From the NCBI RefSeq assembly GCF_019443325.1, contig NZ_CP080383.1, forward strand, positions 806,001-870,000: DNA of 64,000 nucleotides, read 5' to 3'. Position 1 is the first letter of the stretch. Every line of letters begins with the position of its first letter. Source of the DNA: Cryobacterium sp. PAMC25264 (GTDB lineage Bacteria; Actinomycetota; Actinomycetes; Actinomycetales; Microbacteriaceae). Below, piece by piece: positions 63,076-64,000 of this stretch. The notes beneath the pieces are model-generated. The model did no database searches and was not told the origin of the DNA. It saw only the letters and a list, made by a program, of their open reading frames with translations. The translations under genes and the position numbers were made by a program.

Positions 63076-63415
63076 GCCTTGATCTCGCAGTTCGCGCCCA
63101 GCGCAGACATGCGTGACGCGAGTGCGGATCATCCTCACGCTGCAGGCAATCAGTGACGCACTCAGCTCGGCAGTTAGCACGACATCATTTCATCTCGGAA
63201 TTCTGGCGCCTCCGATGCGGCCGGAGTGCGAAATTCGGCTGGGCCACGCGAGCCGTCGTTATGGCCGTACCGCCGAGAAGCATCGATTCCTTGATGGCCG
63301 CCCGTAGGCAGTTTTCAGTGTCCGCCGGCGCTCCTTCATCTGGACGCCATCTGGGTGTGCCGTTTCGATTGGTAAGACGTCTCGCCCGGTGCTCGTCGTG
63401 TCGTCAGGAATGACC
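63076..63415. other. 340-base gap with no recognised feature
   Basis: It lies between the permease and the converging GAF-ANTAR gene. Short open frames exist but have no coding character. I see no tRNA, strong hairpin or repeat. Confidence 0.6.
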
Positions 63416-64000
63416 TCAGCGATGTATGCCGGCGGCGATTTTCTGGACTGTCAGGTGCCGGTTGCTGATCTGGTCAGCGACTGTCCTGATCGTCATGTTT
63501 CGGTCACGGGCATACTTTCGGAGAAGAAGGAACGCCTCATCCATATTCATCGATAGCTCGTTGGCGACCACTCCCTTGGCTTGTTCGATCAGAATGCGGC
63601 TGTCTAGTGCTCGGTGAAGTTGTTCCTCGATAAGATGGCCTTCACGGATTACTCGCTCTTGAAGTATCCCGATTGTCGCGACGTCGGCCAGAGCTTGGGC
63701 GACTGCAGCGTCTCGTTCGCTCACCTCGCCCGCTGCGGTCCCGAAAAGGTTCATGGTTCCTATGACTTTGGCGTGAAGCTTCAACGGAGTCGCCAGAACA
63801 GATCTGAAACCAGCCGCCGATGCGGCCTTCTGAAAAAGGGGCCATTTCTCAGACATCGATATTTCTTCGACGGAGACCGCTTTGCCGGAACGGAAACAAT
63901 CGATGCATGGTCCGTCGCTGGCGTCCAATTGCATCATTTCAACGAATTCCGCTGCTTCACTCGTCGAGGTCATGAGTTGTAAGTCCCCATTCCCATCGAC
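63416..64000 (-). CDS. GAF-ANTAR regulator (N-terminus cut by window edge)
   Basis: The visible part (194 residues) has a GAF domain, with VEMMQLDASDGPCIDCFRSG and ATPLKLHAKVIGTMNLFG. It ends in an ANTAR RNA-binding domain (SRILIEQAKGVVANELSMNM and EAFLLLRKYARDRNMTIRTV). The frame stays open to base 64000 through VDGNGDLQL before the first Met, and related proteins have more GAF sequence there, so the start is missing. ANTAR proteins act as antiterminators by binding paired hairpins. The GAF ligand is unknown. Confidence 0.85.
   Translation of the reverse strand, partial: VDGNGDLQLMTSTSEAAEFVEMMQLDASDGPCIDCFRSGKAVSVEEISMSEKWPLFQKAASAAGFRSVLATPLKLHAKVIGTMNLFGTAAGEVSERDAAVAQALADVATIGILQERVIREGHLIEEQLHRALDSRILIEQAKGVVANELSMNMDEAFLLLRKYARDRNMTIRTVADQISNRHLTVQKIAAGIHR

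Noticed and set aside
59450..64000. Second copy of the tRNA-Pro 3' end (attR)
   Set aside because: I searched by eye for the GGTTCAAATCC and CAGCCCGACCA words and found none in this interval.

Overview
The window is about 64 kb of high-GC actinobacterial chromosome. The gene order, the codon use and the rRNA sequences fit Micrococcales, most likely Microbacteriaceae; I cannot fix the genus from sequence alone. From about 1 to 46 kb it is a conserved housekeeping block. The order pheST, argCJBDFGH, mpg, tyrS, TPR gene, HAD gene, small gene, tlyA, NAD kinase, recN, pyrG, Nudix, xerD, parA, scpA, scpB, rluB, cmk, der is, from memory, that of Rv1649-Rv1713 of Mycobacterium tuberculosis. Local additions are gluABCD, an ohrR/osmC pair, a SatD-like/membrane pair, a whole rRNA operon, ltrA and a prephenate dehydrogenase gene.

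Layout: 0-0.8 kb SpoU rRNA methyltransferase; 0.9-4.3 kb gluABCD glutamate-type ABC importer; 4.35-7.9 kb pheST; 8.0-16.1 kb arginine biosynthesis; 16.1-17.7 kb 3-methyladenine glycosylase, OhrR-type regulator and OsmC peroxidase; 17.8-19.1 kb a minus-strand membrane protein and SatD-like regulator; 19.3-20.6 kb tyrS; 21.1-27.2 kb 16S-23S-5S plus a second 5S copy; 27.3-46.0 kb the tlyA-recN-pyrG-xerD-parA-scpAB-rluB-tyrA-cmk-der series; 46.8-50.7 kb a processive glycosyltransferase coupled to a GH18-type protein; 50.9-51.5 kb a small membrane protein; 51.87 kb tRNA-Pro(GGG).

Downstream of tRNA-Pro the character changes. From 52 to 59.5 kb lies a set of genes I do not recognise as any described system. 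There are two paralogous DDE-transposase-like proteins (641 and 505 aa). Two paralogous integrase-fold proteins have lost the usual His and Tyr residues. Three small paralogous proteins lie in tandem, and one divergent gene resembles DUF2384/MbcA-type antitoxins but has no visible toxin. The two DDE-like units share a 15-base word exactly 4 bases before a start codon, and related hairpins after their stop codons. This suggests that one is a shortened copy of the other. The window ends with an unknown gene, a DRGH-type nuclease, an APC-like permease and a GAF-ANTAR regulator cut by the window edge.

Data quality: pheT (twice), argJ, the TPR/repeat gene and recN are each interrupted by what looks like a single missing C or G in a short homopolymer. 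Because pheT is essential, these are most likely consensus sequencing errors. The genes are annotated here as intact in the organism.
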